From assembly GCA_023101885.1 (NCBI GenBank), contig JALPQD010000075.1:7268198-7332197 (forward strand): a stretch of DNA of 64,000 bases, written 5' to 3'. The translations under genes were made by a program, and so were the position numbers. This document shows positions 23,866 to 54,648 of this stretch, piece by piece. This DNA comes from Typhlomys cinereus. Its lineage: Eukaryota > Chordata > Mammalia > Rodentia > Platacanthomyidae. Within the stretch, counting starts at the first letter, position 1; the number at the start of each line of letters is the position of its first letter. Below the pieces are notes generated by a model. It searched no databases. It was not told where the DNA came from and saw only the letters and a program-made list of their open reading frames with translations.

Positions 23866-24775
23866 GCACACATATATACACATGCACACACATGTACACA
23901 CATGTTCGTATACACATGCATACATGTATACACACATATACACAGCCAACATGCATACACATATACACATATACATGCACACAAGTATATGCACACATAT
24001 ACACTTATGTATGCACACATGCATGTATACATGCACACGTGTGAACACATATACACATGTTCGTATACACATCCACATGCATATATGTATGCACATATAC
24101 ACAGCCAACACGCATACATATACATATGCACATATACACATGTATACACATACAAGCACACAAGCATATCCACACACATATACACATTCACGTATGCATA
24201 CGTGCATGTATATATGCACATGTGCACGTATTCACATGTGCATACATATGCAGACATGCACACATATGTATGCACTCACATGCATGTATATGTACATATA
24301 TACAGACATACATGCATACATTTGTGCATATACACACATGCATGTGTACACACGAATATACATGTGTACACATATATACTTGCATATACATATATTCCCC
24401 CATACATATACACATATCCCCAACATGCATATACATACACAACACCCCCACATACATATCCCCAATGTGCATATACATACACCACCACACATACACATAT
24501 ACATCCTAATGTGCATACACACATACACAAATACCCCACACATACATATATACCCCCAACATACATATACATATGCAATACCCCACTCATACACACACAT
24601 ATATATCCCCAACATGCATACACACACATATATAGCCCCAATCTGGATATGTACACACATACATACACATATATCCTCAATATACATACACACACATATA
24701 CACATATATCCCCAATGTGCATACACACACATATACACATATATCCCCAATGTGCATACACACACATATACACGT
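23831..24775. repeat. Large CA/CATA microsatellite array
   Basis: Nearly 1 kb of (CA)n, CATACACATATACA and longer units. In its last third the unit CATATATCCCCAATGTGCATACACA repeats several times. Open frames through it encode only His/Thr/Tyr- or Cys/Val/Met-rich repeats. Confidence 0.92.
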
Positions 24776-25022
24776 CATGGTTTGAAATGTGTCCCCCACA
24801 GTCTCATGTGTTTGGCAAGGTCATGGCACCTTGAGTCTTGCAGCTCTCAGCCTCCAAGATGTCTGCAGTGACATAGCTGCCTCCAGCTTTGGCCAGCCAG
24901 CCATGCCACCTCCGCCATGAGACTGTATCTCCCCTCTGAAACCATAAGCTGAATAAATCTCCCTTTCTCCCTTCAGTTGCTTGACTTTGGGTGCTCTCTT
25001 ACAGCAATAGTTAAGAGTAACC
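24776..25022 (+). repeat. Rodent interspersed repeat embedded in the CA array
   Basis: Starts GTCATGGTTTGAAATGTGTC and ends CAATAGTTAAGAGTAACCGT, with GCTGAATAAATCTCCCTTTC inside. This pattern matches a common rodent MER/URR-like nonautonomous repeat. CA/CATA array resumes at 25023-25115, so the element inserted into the array. Confidence 0.6.
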
Positions 25023-25115
25023 GTTAACAACATATATCTCCAATGTGCATGTACATACACACACATATACACATATATATCCCCAATGTACATACACACA
25101 CGCGCGCGTGCACAT

Positions 25116-26144
25116 ACACACCATTATGCAGGTGTGGCTTCATGCAAAGCCATACAAGAGTAGTGTTTGGGGCACCCCCACTGGTAAAGCCCAAATGTAA
25201 CCACAATTTGCAGAATGTATAATCCCACAAACTGGACTACAAGAAAAATTGCTTGGGGCGCTTTCAGAACACAGCCCAAAAGCACATAGGTGCTCTGAGC
25301 TGAACTGCCCCCCCCACACACACACACCTGTCCCATGTGAGACCCCACGATACCTCTCTTGTACCAAAGTCAAGGATTGTGGGTGCAACATGCCAAGTCC
25401 CACTGAAAGCAATCCTACTATGCACCCAAGGAGGCCCTTTTGAACAGAGTTGAAATATTTGCAGAGACCTGTGTGGAAGCCCACTTCCCACCTCATCACC
25501 AACACACACACGGGACCAATCTTGGGGGTCCCAGTACTCAAAAGGCCAGCTCCATGTCTCAAAGACTTAACACTCCAGAGAACAGTAAACTGTACCCCAC
25601 CCCCAGATCCAGCACACAGCGCTACAGTCTCGGGGAGCGCACCTCAGCAGGAACAGGGCTGCAGGAGCCTCAAGAGCAGGGCCAGCTCCCTAAGGGGGGC
25701 AGGGTCAGCTCCCTAAGGGGGGCATTGTGATCTATAAAGGGCACAGCAGGCAAACTCAAGTCAGATGGAAACAGTGCCGCTGCCGAAAGATGTAGACAGA
25801 AGCACAGATGTGGAACACATGTTCCTGGAAGAACAGGAAGACTGACCCAGTGACACCCCAAATACCTCATGGAGGCCTCAGGGTGCCGGCAGCACAGGCT
25901 GGACTCCCTCGTCTGCCCACCCCTCTCTCCTTCCCTCTGCCTCAAGCCTCGCTATCTGAGCCACTCAGGGGCTGTGGACCCTCCACCCGGCCAGGCCTGT
26001 CTGCCGCAGAGGGGGGCTGTGCTACAGTGGTGCCCATAAAACCCCATCCCACCGCTGCACGGCCCCGCCAATCCAGGGCACAAGTCCCTGTTGAGGGGAC
26101 GACAGGCAGCCTGGGTCCCCCAGCCCCCATCAATTCCATGAGAC
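25116..26144. other. Intergenic stretch before the MIER2 3' end
   Basis: No gene recognised. A short direct duplication (GTCAGCTCCCTAAGGGGGGC and its neighbour) lies at about 25680-25725. Confidence 0.5.
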
Positions 26145-27045
26145 GCGCTGGGCTTCAAATCAAGTTTAATAAATAAAACAGCAGAGGGCAAAAGCTCACT
26201 TCACAGTGTCCTCAGCGGGCAAGGGACGGACGCCAGCTGCAGAGGCTCGAACAGCACCCCTCTGCCGCCACCCAGCAAGCTGTCTGCCAGGAGCCCCACT
26301 CCAACTTGTAAACACCAACATAAATAAAACTAGGGAGGCGAGAAGGACCCAGCCGCCCTGCTCAGGTGGTGGGGGGCATGACAGGTGGGCGGCAGGGGGC
26401 TTCTTAGGAGCTCCCTGCCCTGTGCTGCCCAAGGGGAGGTGGGTTACCCACTCCTCAGCGGCCTGGGCTGCTAAGGCCCTGCCCCGCACAGGGTGGGTTA
26501 GGTGAGGTGGCAGGAGGCAGGTGGGGCCTAAAGTGCGGCTTTTCCTGAAGTGGAGGCGGCGGAGGGCCGAGGATGGGTGGCCAGATGGCGAGGTATATGG
26601 CTCTGTGCCCCAAGGTCCTGCACTGAGCGGAGGCCGGTGACCGTGGCCGGTGACCGCGGAGGGGGGGTAGAGCTGGCCTGCGGAGGGCACCCGGGAGGAG
26701 GCTGCTGGTGCGGGCGTGTCCTGTTCAAAGCCCGGGCCGGACCTCTGCAGGCTGCAGGAGCAGGGCCAGCTCTGAGTGGGGATGGGCCCTGTGCGCCCCA
26801 CCACCAGGAGGACCTCGGGCGCAGTGGCAGCCTGCAGCTGTTCCGTGCTGGGTGCTGAGGACGGGGCTCTGTGTGGTCTTGGGCCCGGTCTGTGAGGGGC
26901 GAGGGCAGCGACCTGGCCACCGCAGTGTGTCCCATCATTACGAAGCAGAGAAAGCGTCCCAGAGGCCCGCACAGGAGAGTCAAGAAGACTGGCAGGCAGG
27001 CCTGGTGCCGCTGCGCCCACCCCAGCCTCTCTCCAGGCAGTGGGG
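26145..27045 (-). other. MIER2: MIER2 3' UTR
   Basis: About 0.9 kb of GC-rich untranslated sequence after the MIER2 stop. An ATTAAA signal is present on the minus strand at 26165-26170, so cleavage is expected near 26150. Long open frames here on either strand are due to base composition. Confidence 0.65.
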
Positions 27046-45064
<18,019 letters not shown>

Positions 45065-45489
45065 GGCCGTGTGTGCGCGGGAGGCGGTGGCCGGCCGGGG
45101 TCCCCGGATGCGGCGTCGCGCCCTTATTGGCTGAGGCGCCTGGGGGCGGGGCGGGGGCCGGCCGGGGCGGGGCCTGCGAGGTGCGGGTAGGTGTTTACGG
45201 GGTGGCGCGAAGTTCTTGCGCCCGGGGCTGGGAGGTGCCCGGAGCGTGCGGGCTCTGACCCTGGGCACCGTCGGGGCGCGCTAGCCTGGCAGCGACGTCC
45301 GTGCGAAGCGATCGGCGCGGGGGCGATCCCGAGTGACCTGTGCGGTCCTGACGGAGGGGTGGATGGAGGGCTGTATAGACGCGGGGGCGCTGGATGTTCT
45401 GCACCTGAAGCTCCTGAGCGTCCCGGGCTCGGGGCAGGAGGACAAGGTTTATAGGTGTCATCCACAGGCCGGCTGGCTTACTCATAGTT

Positions 45490-45660
45490 TTCTCAAGTTT
45501 TTATTCATTTACTTGTGTGTGAGAGAGAGAAGACACGTGCATGGCATGGTGTATGGGCGGAAGTCAGAGGACACGTCCCCTCCACCGGGTGGGCTTACTG
45601 GAATCAACCTCAGGTTCCCCGGTGTGCGGGATGCACCATGTCCGCCGAACTTTTATAAAA
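45490..45660 (-). repeat. B2/B3-type SINE fragment
   Basis: Reverse-strand piece: TGTGTGAGAGAGAGAAGACA, AAGTCAGAGGACACGTC, GGAATCAACCTCAGGTTC. It lies just upstream of the MIER2 CpG island. Confidence 0.6.
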
Positions 45661-46297
45661 GCCTTCACAAGTTTTCATGTAAACATTGTCGCACCGTTGT
45701 GTCTGTCCTTGGAGGGTGTCATTTTTATGTACATGGCGTCTCCTGGAATTTGCTGGCGAGCAGTCTAGCCTACTTGGGGAGACGGGATCCATGACAGTGA
45801 GAGACCGTGTCTCAGAAAAAAAATAAAAAGGTGAAGAGTGATTGGGGAAGACACTTGGTGGGGCTGCCACATGCATTGCGTCAATCAGGGTTCTCTGGAG
45901 AACTTACGAGGTCAAGTCAGGAGTAGTTGGGCGGCTGCTCACTTCCTACATTGAAAACTTGGGCAATCTCAGTCGGTGCTGAAGACCGAAGAGCCCCCAG
46001 AACAGCGGCAACACCAAAGAACTCAACCCAGCAAGTCAACACAGGACAAGCAAGGACAGCCTCTCCCTCTTGCACGTCATTTTACCTGGTCCAGCCACTG
46101 CAAAGCACCACCCACTGTGGGCTGGGTCTTCTGTAGCAATTAAATAATCACCATAGGCTTGCTCAAGTGCTTCCCCTAAATCTCAAGTCTTCCCAGTTGT
46201 GCCCTAAACAACCGGCAACTGTGAAGTCAACACCTGAATCAATCACACACACACGCACGCACGCACGCAGCACATGCATACAAGCAAATGACACAAC

Positions 46298-46425
46298 GTA
46301 AGCCAGGTGTGGCTCATGCCTGTCATCACCACACTTGGAAGGTTGAGGCAGGAGAATCACTGCGAGTTCCAGGTGAGGTTCAGGCCAGTCTGAGCTAGAG
46401 TGAGCCTGTCTCACAAATAAAAATG
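46298..46425 (+). repeat. B1 SINE (7SL-derived)
   Basis: AGCCAGGTGTGGCTCATGCC ... GAGGCAGGAGAATCACTGCG ... AGTGAGCCTGTCTCACAAAT is the standard B1 layout, at about 128 bp. Confidence 0.88.
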
Positions 46426-46462
46426 AGGAGCACTAGTTATCTACCAATAAGAATGGATTCCT

Positions 46463-46726
46463 AGGACTGAAGAGATGGCTCAGGGGTTAAGACTGCCTCA
46501 CAAGCAGAGTTCGGGCTGACCCCGGATCCCACTTAAAAATGCCAAAAGAAAATGGTGACTGCCCATACTTCTGATCCTGGAAGTCGGAGCCAGGGAAACT
46601 CAAGAGCAAAGCAAAGAGGTAGTGCAATCCAGGATGATTCCGAACGTCACCCCTGAGCCTCCATAGGGATACATAGTGCCCTCTGATAACACACAGACAC
46701 ATGCAATAAATAAGTAAATAAATAAA
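46463..46726 (+). repeat. B2-like SINE with target duplication
   Basis: Head ACTGAAGAGATGGCTCAGGG, family body and an AATAAATAAGTAAATA tail. Duplication AAGAATGGATTCCT at 46449-46462 and 46727-46740. Confidence 0.9.
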
Positions 46727-47434
46727 AAGAATGGATTCCTGGGCCAGCAACAAAGGGCCATTGGAGATCTGATCCCCACTTCCTTCTCTGGACCCTGCTG
46801 TCATTTTTGTATTGGGGGCGCCAACCTTGGCATGACAGCGACCCCTCCTGCAGGCAGCATTCCTCCACCTCCATCTGTATACCTCTGGGCACAGCTGTGT
46901 GACCCCCAATCACCCAGCTTGGAATCTCCATGGTTTGTAACCTCTGGTTACAGTTTTAGAGCAGCCATGCTGGGACAGTCTCTGAAGGTCTTCAAAGGTC
47001 ATCCCCTACCGCTTGGATTACCCCAAAAGAACACACCCTGTTGATCTGGAGGGACTGACTCTAGTCCTTCACAGACGTGAAGTCGCCAATTTCCCCCAAT
47101 CCTCTGTTCATGAAAGGAGTGGAGATTAGGTCTCCTTTATAGGTAAGTCCTGCCTCTGGGTTGGGCACGAGATCAACTGGGTTGAGCCCAATATGAACAG
47201 ACCAATGAGATGTAGAGGACCAAAAGCTCCAATCAGGTTTGCAGAAACTGGAGCTAACCAGTAAGAAAAAGCCACTTGTCCCAAGTCTAAGGGCATAAAT
47301 ATGCCTGACCCTGGCAGCCATCTTTGGCTCCATTTCCTCTCATGGCACTCCACGACTGAAGTCCATGAGGTCTTTTCTAGCTCCTTGTCCCTCACGGATT
47401 CCGCATCTGGAGTCCATAAGTTCTCGGCTCTCTT

Positions 47435-47446
47435 GTGCTCACTTCA

Positions 47447-47491
<45 letters not shown>

Positions 47492-47541
47492 GGCCCCTGT
47501 GCAAGGATGACACGCAAATTCGTGAAGCGTTCCATATTTTT
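47435..47541 (+). ncRNA. U6 spliceosomal RNA-like sequence (retrocopy part)
   Basis: Full-length match to vertebrate U6 (107 nt, ending in TTTTT), with three differences at U6 positions 7, 12 and 66. All three are CpG-decay changes (CG to CA or TG). The ACAGAGA box is intact. It is preceded by LTR sequence without a U6-type PSE or TATA box, so it is probably not transcribed as a snRNA gene. Confidence 0.9.
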
Positions 47542-48265
47542 AAATCTAAAATCATCCCAAGGCATAGAAGCCATAGCCTCATCTGAAATGAATTTTTGCA
47601 GGGACTGTTAATTGCATTTGTACTGTATACACACACACACACACACACACACACGATTGCCTGTCACTGTGTGACACAGGTTGTGTATTTGGGGTTTAGT
47701 ATGTGCTGGTGAGCCTGGGGTGGGGGGCAGTGGATATTTAATGACTTCTCCTTAGCAAACACTTAGACTTTGGATGCATATACTAGTGTAAAAGTTTGCT
47801 AGTTGGGTATGTGACAAACTCATTGCTTGCTGTGACACAGTGGATGCCTGCTGTTTGGTTACATAGGCTGGGAAATAGCCCAGTGTTGGATTAAAGCTAC
47901 AGAGATGGGACAGATTTGAGTTCTCACTCTCCTGTCCAGTAACAAACTTTTGAACTTTTGGGTAGAGGAGTTAGATAGGTTTTGTTTTGGGTATATAAGT
48001 AGTTGACTGCTAAAGTTGGTCAGGTTTCTTCTGACTGACTGTTCCTAAATTCTTAGGATACGTCCTGGTAAATTACACTGTGTGAATTAATGTCGTGTAA
48101 TTGTTGCATTTTGGATGTACCTAAATATGATAATTTTGAAGAAATACTTCCGTTTAAGGTATCTGTTTGCAGGTCAGAAAAATGAGAAAATGTAATTGTG
48201 AAATGCATTGAAATGTAAAAAAAAAAAAAAGCTGTAAATAAAATCAACTAAATACAAAAAAAAAA
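47435..48265 (+). pseudogene. Chimeric retropseudogene: U6 snRNA joined to an mRNA 3' end
   Basis: The first 107 bp are U6 snRNA; from 47542 the sequence continues as about 720 bp of a 3'-UTR-like sequence with a (CA)n tract at about 47630-47656, an AATAAA at about 48236 and a terminal poly(A). A perfect 17-bp target duplication, AAGTTCTCGGCTCTCTT, lies at 47418-47434 and 48266-48282. It was therefore inserted as one piece by L1-type retrotransposition. I do not recognise the source mRNA. Confidence 0.93.
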
Positions 48266-48360
48266 AAGTTCTCGGCTCTCTTGCCCCTCATGGATTCACG
48301 TTCCGGTCTTCTAATAAACTCTGCTTTAATCCGTTGTGCATGTTCTGGTTTCAATCTTCA

Positions 48361-48940
48361 ACTCGGGACATAAGAACCTGGACACATTTAAAAACCCCAT
48401 AACTGAAGGATCCTGAATGAGGGACCATCCTTGATCATCCGGGACCCAGACTCACCACAGGATCCTCAAAGGAAAGCAGGAGGAGGCTCCAAGTGGACGC
48501 AGCCCCCCAGACACTGGGACCCTTGCTCCTGAGAGGAACCCCCACCTTGCCCTTCATGGTAGAGCAAATGAACGTTGCCACGGGGACTCACTCCGTCAGT
48601 GACAGTAGAGCTCAGGCCTAGCAGACGCTCTTCATCCCGCCAGAACGACCAGTGCCAATCTGTGTCTTGTGGTTCTGGAGCAGAAGTCACGCATCAGGTC
48701 CTGGCGAGGCCCTTCTTTCTGGCTGCATGTTGCCAGCTGATACACAAGAACTGGTAAGTCACACAATAGGTTTACTGGGGACTGTATCCTGACCTGAGGC
48801 CCCTTGGGACACCTGGACGGACAAGTCCTAGTTTGGGACCCTGAAGAGAGGCTGAGGCCAGGCCCTGGGGTCACTCAAGACAAGAGGAAGACTTGGGAAA
48901 GAAAGGGGCCACACAGACTGCAGATAGAATGCAAAAATAA
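48361..48940. other. Unassigned stretch after the LTR
   Basis: It could include the leader of the provirus that followed the LTR, but no primer-binding site or gag frame is clear. No gene recognised. Confidence 0.35.
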
Positions 48941-49077
48941 ATATTATTATTGTTCTCGCCGTCTCCTTTGGTGTCCCTGCCCACCCGCCCAGGCCCCCGA
49001 GTTCAGCACAAGGATATACACAAGTGGAGATTCACTTGGGTGTTTACTGGGGGCAGACTGAAGGCCAGGCCCGCTTG

Positions 49078-49316
49078 TCACATTCTCTTGACGATGGTTT
49101 TGGGGGTGGCAAGTTCGTAGAGGCGTGGGGACGCACGCGCCACCAGGGAGGCCGGGGAGATGTAGTAAGGGTCATAACCCTCGTTGAAGTCCTTGCGTAT
49201 TCTTGGCTGCGCCAAAGAGACGATCCGAGAACTGGCCACTGCCTTTTTGGTAACGTCCAGCACCTCCCATCGAGGACTTCGGTCGGGCACACACTGTTCT
49301 GACTGAGTCTTGGGCG
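49078..49316 (-). CDS. SPMAP2: SPMAP2 coding exon 8 (C-terminus)
   Basis: Encodes CVPDRSPRWEVLDVTKKAVA, RIRKDFNEGYDPYYIS and the final ASPRLYELATPK repeat, then a TGA stop at 49078-49080. Acceptor TCAG. On the minus strand AGTAAA (49043-49048), about 30 nt past the stop, is a candidate noncanonical poly(A) signal. Confidence 0.94.
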
Positions 49317-52300
49317 CTGACAGATGGAATAGAAGGTCATTCCTGGGCTTAGCCTTCCACTCCAAGCCTGTGCTTGTCTGTCATCAGAAGAGTGACAGGC
49401 CAGGGTCCCCAGGCACACACAGCCTCCTCCAGCACACAACCTCACGTGCGGGAACATCTATAGCCAGGAGAAGGGGGGAGGCTGCTGCATGGGTGACCAC
49501 TGATCACACAGGACACCTCTGTGAAAGGGGATGTCCACGACAAGAGAATTCAGAGACGGGAACAAAAGTCGTGCATTTGTAGGGGGAGGGGGGCTGAAAG
49601 ACGAAACGACTGCTCATGGGGACGGGGCTTCCTTCTGGGGTGCCAGAAAGTTCGGGGAATGAGTCAGACATTATGGTTGCAAAGATACTGAAAACCACCT
49701 TTCAACAGTTTGCAACCTGTTTCAGCTGGTCCCAGATCCCAGGATGCAAGGCGCAGGGGCCCAAGGCTCCCCCTCCCCCTCCATGCAGTAGCCAGGCAGG
49801 GGAAGGAAGAGTTGATCTCTTTCTCCCTTTCCAGTCACCCTGGCAAAGGGAACAGGAGAGACAGAGCCTCTTCTGCCGGACACCAGCCTTCATCTCTTCC
49901 CCAGCTCCCTCCCCAGGGAGCCAGACCCCCTTCGCACCCCTCTGCTTGGGCTTCGGTGTAGATGGACGCAGCCCTGCTGGATAGACCTTGCGCTACACAG
50001 AGAGGCTCTTGGGGAGCAAGGTAGAACACTGTGCTGCTGAAGGGTGAAGCCTGATGGCCTTGAGGGTTGCCATGGAAACACAGCTCTGGGTGTGTCCACC
50101 TGAAAGTGTCCGAGAGCCCCACTGACCATCATCCCACGGAGAGAGCAAGTCGCACACTTGCATTCACCTTGCACCTCCTGACTGTGGACACAACGTGACC
50201 TACTGCCTCATGCTCCCATCGCCCTGACTTCCCCACCACGACGAACTGGACCCTCAAACTCTGAGCCAAGTTAGCCCTTCTCACCCCAAATTTCTCTCAA
50301 GTAATTTGTCACAGCAAAGAGAAAAAGCGAATGATGAGTCTTTTTCCTAGAATTCAGGGGTCAAAGGGGACACATCTGACTCTCACTGACAGGAAGGCCA
50401 GCCCTCCCTGTTCTCGGGGGCCATTCCCGCCACCATCACATCTGGGCTCGGAAGCTGCCCACGCACATGTACATGCAGAGGTCAAAGGTTGATGGCGGGC
50501 AGCGTCTTCCTTAGTCACCCCGAGTGGCACAAAAGAAGGTCAAGAAGCAACCGTTTCAAAGCTGCCCTCATGGCTCAGTCTGGCTGCTTGGTGCCTGCCC
50601 TCAACTTCATCTCCTACACCCGCTTTCCCTGCCAGGAAACCCTAGATCACAACCAAAGGTTTCCAGCAACCCCCCTTTGAGGGAGATGAAGCCAGGGGAG
50701 GCGCCAGTCTCCAGGGGCTGCAGCTCAGGTCCCCCTGCACCTCCATATCCAACAAGGAAGCTGCAGGCATCTGAGCCCTGTGCACTCACTTGCCAGCTGG
50801 AGGAGGCGGCCGTAGTCTGACACGTGGGATCTGGGTTTCGGCATGGGGTCCCACTCTTCCAGCAGGGTGGCCTGGGGCCTGGGCTGCGCCAGCTGGACAA
50901 TCCGTGGGGTGGGGACGGCCGATTGCGCTGCTCTGGATACCTGGGACACCTGAGCGCAGGAGCAGAGGCAAAGAGTGAGCCGCCCTGAGTCGGGGAGGGG
51001 CGGGGCTGACAGGCTGGCTCCAGATGTGTCCAGCACAGGTAACTCGCACACGCTGAAGGGAAGGAATCGGTCTGTATCACTTCACGCCCACAGATGCAGA
51101 AAATAGGAAAGAGATGCTAACTAGTGCAATGCGCTGCTCTGAACAGTGTGATCCATGGCTGGCGACCATGGCACACGTGTGACAAGAGCCACCGTCGCCA
51201 GTGACAGCCACTGTCCAGCAAGCAGAGAGATGGCAGGAGGGGGGCTGGCTGGGAGGGACCTCAGGGAATGGCTGAGGGAGACCATGGAGAAGGTTGAAGG
51301 GGGTTGAGAAGGATGGCTGAGGAAAGCCTCAGGGGGTGGAAAGAGGTACAGGTGTGTGGGGGTGTGTGGCCACAGGGGAAGGCAGAGGGAGATGCAAGTG
51401 GAAACACGGGCGGGTGTTCACTGAGATACCTGACATGTTTCTTCTCTGGGTAAAATAATAGATGATTTTTTCCTGTCAAATCCAGGGCTCCATCTTTCCC
51501 TCACATCGCTGACCAAGGCCTTGGCTTGGGAACTCCTGGGCTTCTAGCCGAGCCCCCCTCTGGTCTCCGCACGGTGCCCCCCTTCACCTGTCTCTTGACT
51601 GGCACATCTACGCGTCACTGTAGATGCGACCCATGATCGCAGGCTGAGAGTCGGGGAGGAGACATGCACTCCCCAAGCAGACTCCAGGCGATGGGGGCTG
51701 GGGCGACCAGGAGAGTGAGTAGGATTGGTGTGCGTGGGAAGATTGTGGGCAGAAGCTAGAGCTAGATGAAGACCATCCCCAACTCGTTCAAACCACAGTC
51801 CCCAGCTGTCTTTGAACCAGTGGAAGTAGCACGGGCCCATGTACACTTTGATGTACAAGAAGTATTGGTACTTCTGATGGGGGTGGGGTCTTTGTTCTGT
51901 ACTTGGTCCTTTAGAAATACATGTAGGGTCTTATGTAGCCAAGGCTAGCCTTGAACTCCTGATCCTCCCACTTCCCTCTGTGTGCTGGAATGACAGGTGC
52001 ACACCCGCATACCTGCCTGGACTTTAAAGGGCTTTTAAAATTATTATTTAGCATGTGTGTATCAGAGAGCACTGTGTGTCCCTGTGGAGGACCAAAGGTA
52101 ACTTCGGGAGTCATCATGGATTGCCTCTACTTCCTTTTTGCTTCGCTCTGGGACTTCCCAGACTCCCAGGGCCGGAAGTGCAGGCCGCCACCATTTCCAT
52201 TGGGCGTTTTTTATGTGGGACCTGGGTTCCAAATTCAGGACCTTCTTCTTGCGAGGCAGAGTCTTAATCCGTGAGCCATCTCTCCAATCCAACTTTAAAG

Positions 52301-54602
52301 ACTTTTAAGAGCAGGATCTGGGCCACCCCAGAAGAGATGTTCACAGAGTCCTTCAGGAAATGTACATTTCGTCACAGAGTACATGCCCGACAAAGACCAG
52401 AACCTTGATTTACAACATAAAACCCCTGATAGGAGACTCTACAGTGCTTGGTTGTGAATACAGATCTTGGGGGGTAAGATGAGCAGGAAAGGGTGACCCT
52501 GGCAGACTGGAAGGCCTGTCAAGGAGGGGAACTTGTCTGTTGGACGAGTCGGGAGCCTGTTCCCACCCACTCCAGAATGGTCTCCAAGGCTGTCCACATC
52601 ATACCAATGGATGGGAAGGTGACTGCCGCTTACCTCAGACATATTAATACTCCAGATATTATTTCGGATCCTTGGGGTCGCCAGTTCTTTCAGCCGATTG
52701 GTTGCCTGGTATTCCAAAGTGGACCGAGGGATGGGCCAGATAGGCGTGGTCCTGCGGGAACCCAGAGTTCCGCACTCAGCCCACTTAGCTGAAGCGGTTG
52801 AGACTGTGGTTATCTTTTTCAGACCACCATCTGGCATGAGAATTGGAAATACCTCCAAGAAGAGAGTAGGTGAAGATTGGCACAGAGGCCCTCCCTTGCC
52901 AGACTCTGTCCCTGTCCAGCCTTCTCCACCTTCCTGGGTGGCGGCAGCCCCTCCCAATCTACTTTGTCCTCTCCGTGTGCCCATGTTGTGTTTATCCTGC
53001 TCTACAGAAAGCTGGGAGGGAGGTGCCCTGAGCCCACATGCCCCATCTGTGCCAGATGCACACCCAGACTGTCCCTGCCCCACCGCTCAGGCACTGCCCA
53101 GAGAGGTGAGATGTGGGATGTTCAGATCATAACACTGGCACCAAGGCTCCTGCAGGCAAGAATGTCCTTGCCAGTATCTGAATCCATACTAATCCAGTGT
53201 GGCCAGGTGCTTTGGCGTTCGGTAGGGTTATATGTTCCCTGTGAGTCTGAGTGGCTCCGAGGACCACCCCAGCATGGTATTTGCAGCACAGAAGAGAGAG
53301 CTCAGGCCACAGCATGGCACTATGTCCCACATGCCCCCCTCATGTGGTCCAAGATCCCACATGTGGTGCTGGCGCGATGCCAGTCTGCCTGCCTTGTGAG
53401 TTCCGTCCCCTAACACTCATGTGGTAAGTAAATGGCTTAGGGTGGCAAGACCAACACCCCCAGGATATGGGCTCTGCCCTGCCGAACCCACCCAGGGAAA
53501 AGTACAGGCTCCCCCACCCCACACTCTCACCTGTTATTGTTGTAATACTCCAGGTAGAACCTCTTGGGCCGTGCCAGCTCCTCCACTCGCCGTGACACCG
53601 CTGTGTGAAATGCAACGGCCCAGTCACTGATGCCCACGCCAGTGTGAGCTACCCACCTGCCCCAGGGATCTGCTGGTCGTGCCCAGCTGGCTATGGGCTC
53701 TGGCAAGGGGTGCGGGCTGGAGCTGGAGGCTCAGGTAGACACAGGTCAGCCCCAAACACACTTCAAGAAGGTGGCTTTTGACACTCCATCACAGGGACAG
53801 GAGCTTGGCACAGCAAATAGTGGGACATGTGTGCCCGAGTGCATGTACATGCATGTGTGTGCCTGCATGCATGTACATGTTGTATGTGTGTTCCTGCATG
53901 CATGTACGAGTACATGTGTATATATGTGCATGTATGTGTGCACACAAACGTGCATGTGTGTATAAGTGAGTATGTGTGAATGTGTGTGCACATTTACACC
54001 GGCTCCCCCCAGGAACTGAGCGCCGTGGATGGAAAGTATGTACGCATGTGTGCACGTGTGCATGTATATATGTTCGTGTGTGCACACACTCGTGCATGTC
54101 TGTGTGCATATATGTTCATGTGTGTGCACGTATGCATGCTCTGCCCCGGGACTCAGCACTGTGAATGGAAAAAGCATGTGCGCGCACATGTGTGTATGTG
54201 TGTGTGTGCGCACACATGTGTGGGGGCGCCCTCCTGGGACTCAGCACCGTGGATGGAAAGCATGTACATGTGTGTACACATACGTTCATGTCTGTGTTGT
54301 ATATATGTGTGCATTGTGTGCACGTGTGCATGCATGTGTAAATATGCACGTGTGTGCACGCATGCCTCCCAGGACTCAGCACCGTGGATGGAAAGCATGT
54401 GCACATGTGTGCATGTGTACATATCTCTGTGTATATGTGCATATGTATGCATGCTTTATGTGCATGTGGGCGCATGTTTGCATGGGACTCAGCACTATGG
54501 AATGAAAGAGTATGTACATGTGTGCATACATGCTCGAATGTCTATGTGTATATGTGTGCATTGTGTGCACATGTGTGTAGGACTCAGCACCGTGGACAGA
54601 AA

Positions 54603-54648
<46 letters not shown>

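Larger units (their letters stand above)
46951..48360 (+). mobile_element. LTR related to 3571-4149, split by a retrocopy
   Basis: The two parts (46951-47434 and 48267-48360) align along the solo LTR at 3571-4149: TTAGAGCAGCCATGCTGGGA start, CAATGAGATG region, CATAAATATG (TATA-like, about 47292) and CTAATAAACTCTGC with GGTTTCAATCTTC near the end. The U6 chimera sits between. Confidence 0.75.

Noticed and set aside
23786..24871. Long open frames (up to 361 codons) in the CA/CATA array
   Set aside because: They encode only His/Thr/Tyr- or Cys/Val/Met-rich repeats dictated by the microsatellite.
47435..47541. Functional U6 snRNA gene
   Set aside because: It has a retrotransposition duplication, a fused mRNA 3' end and no PSE/TATA upstream.
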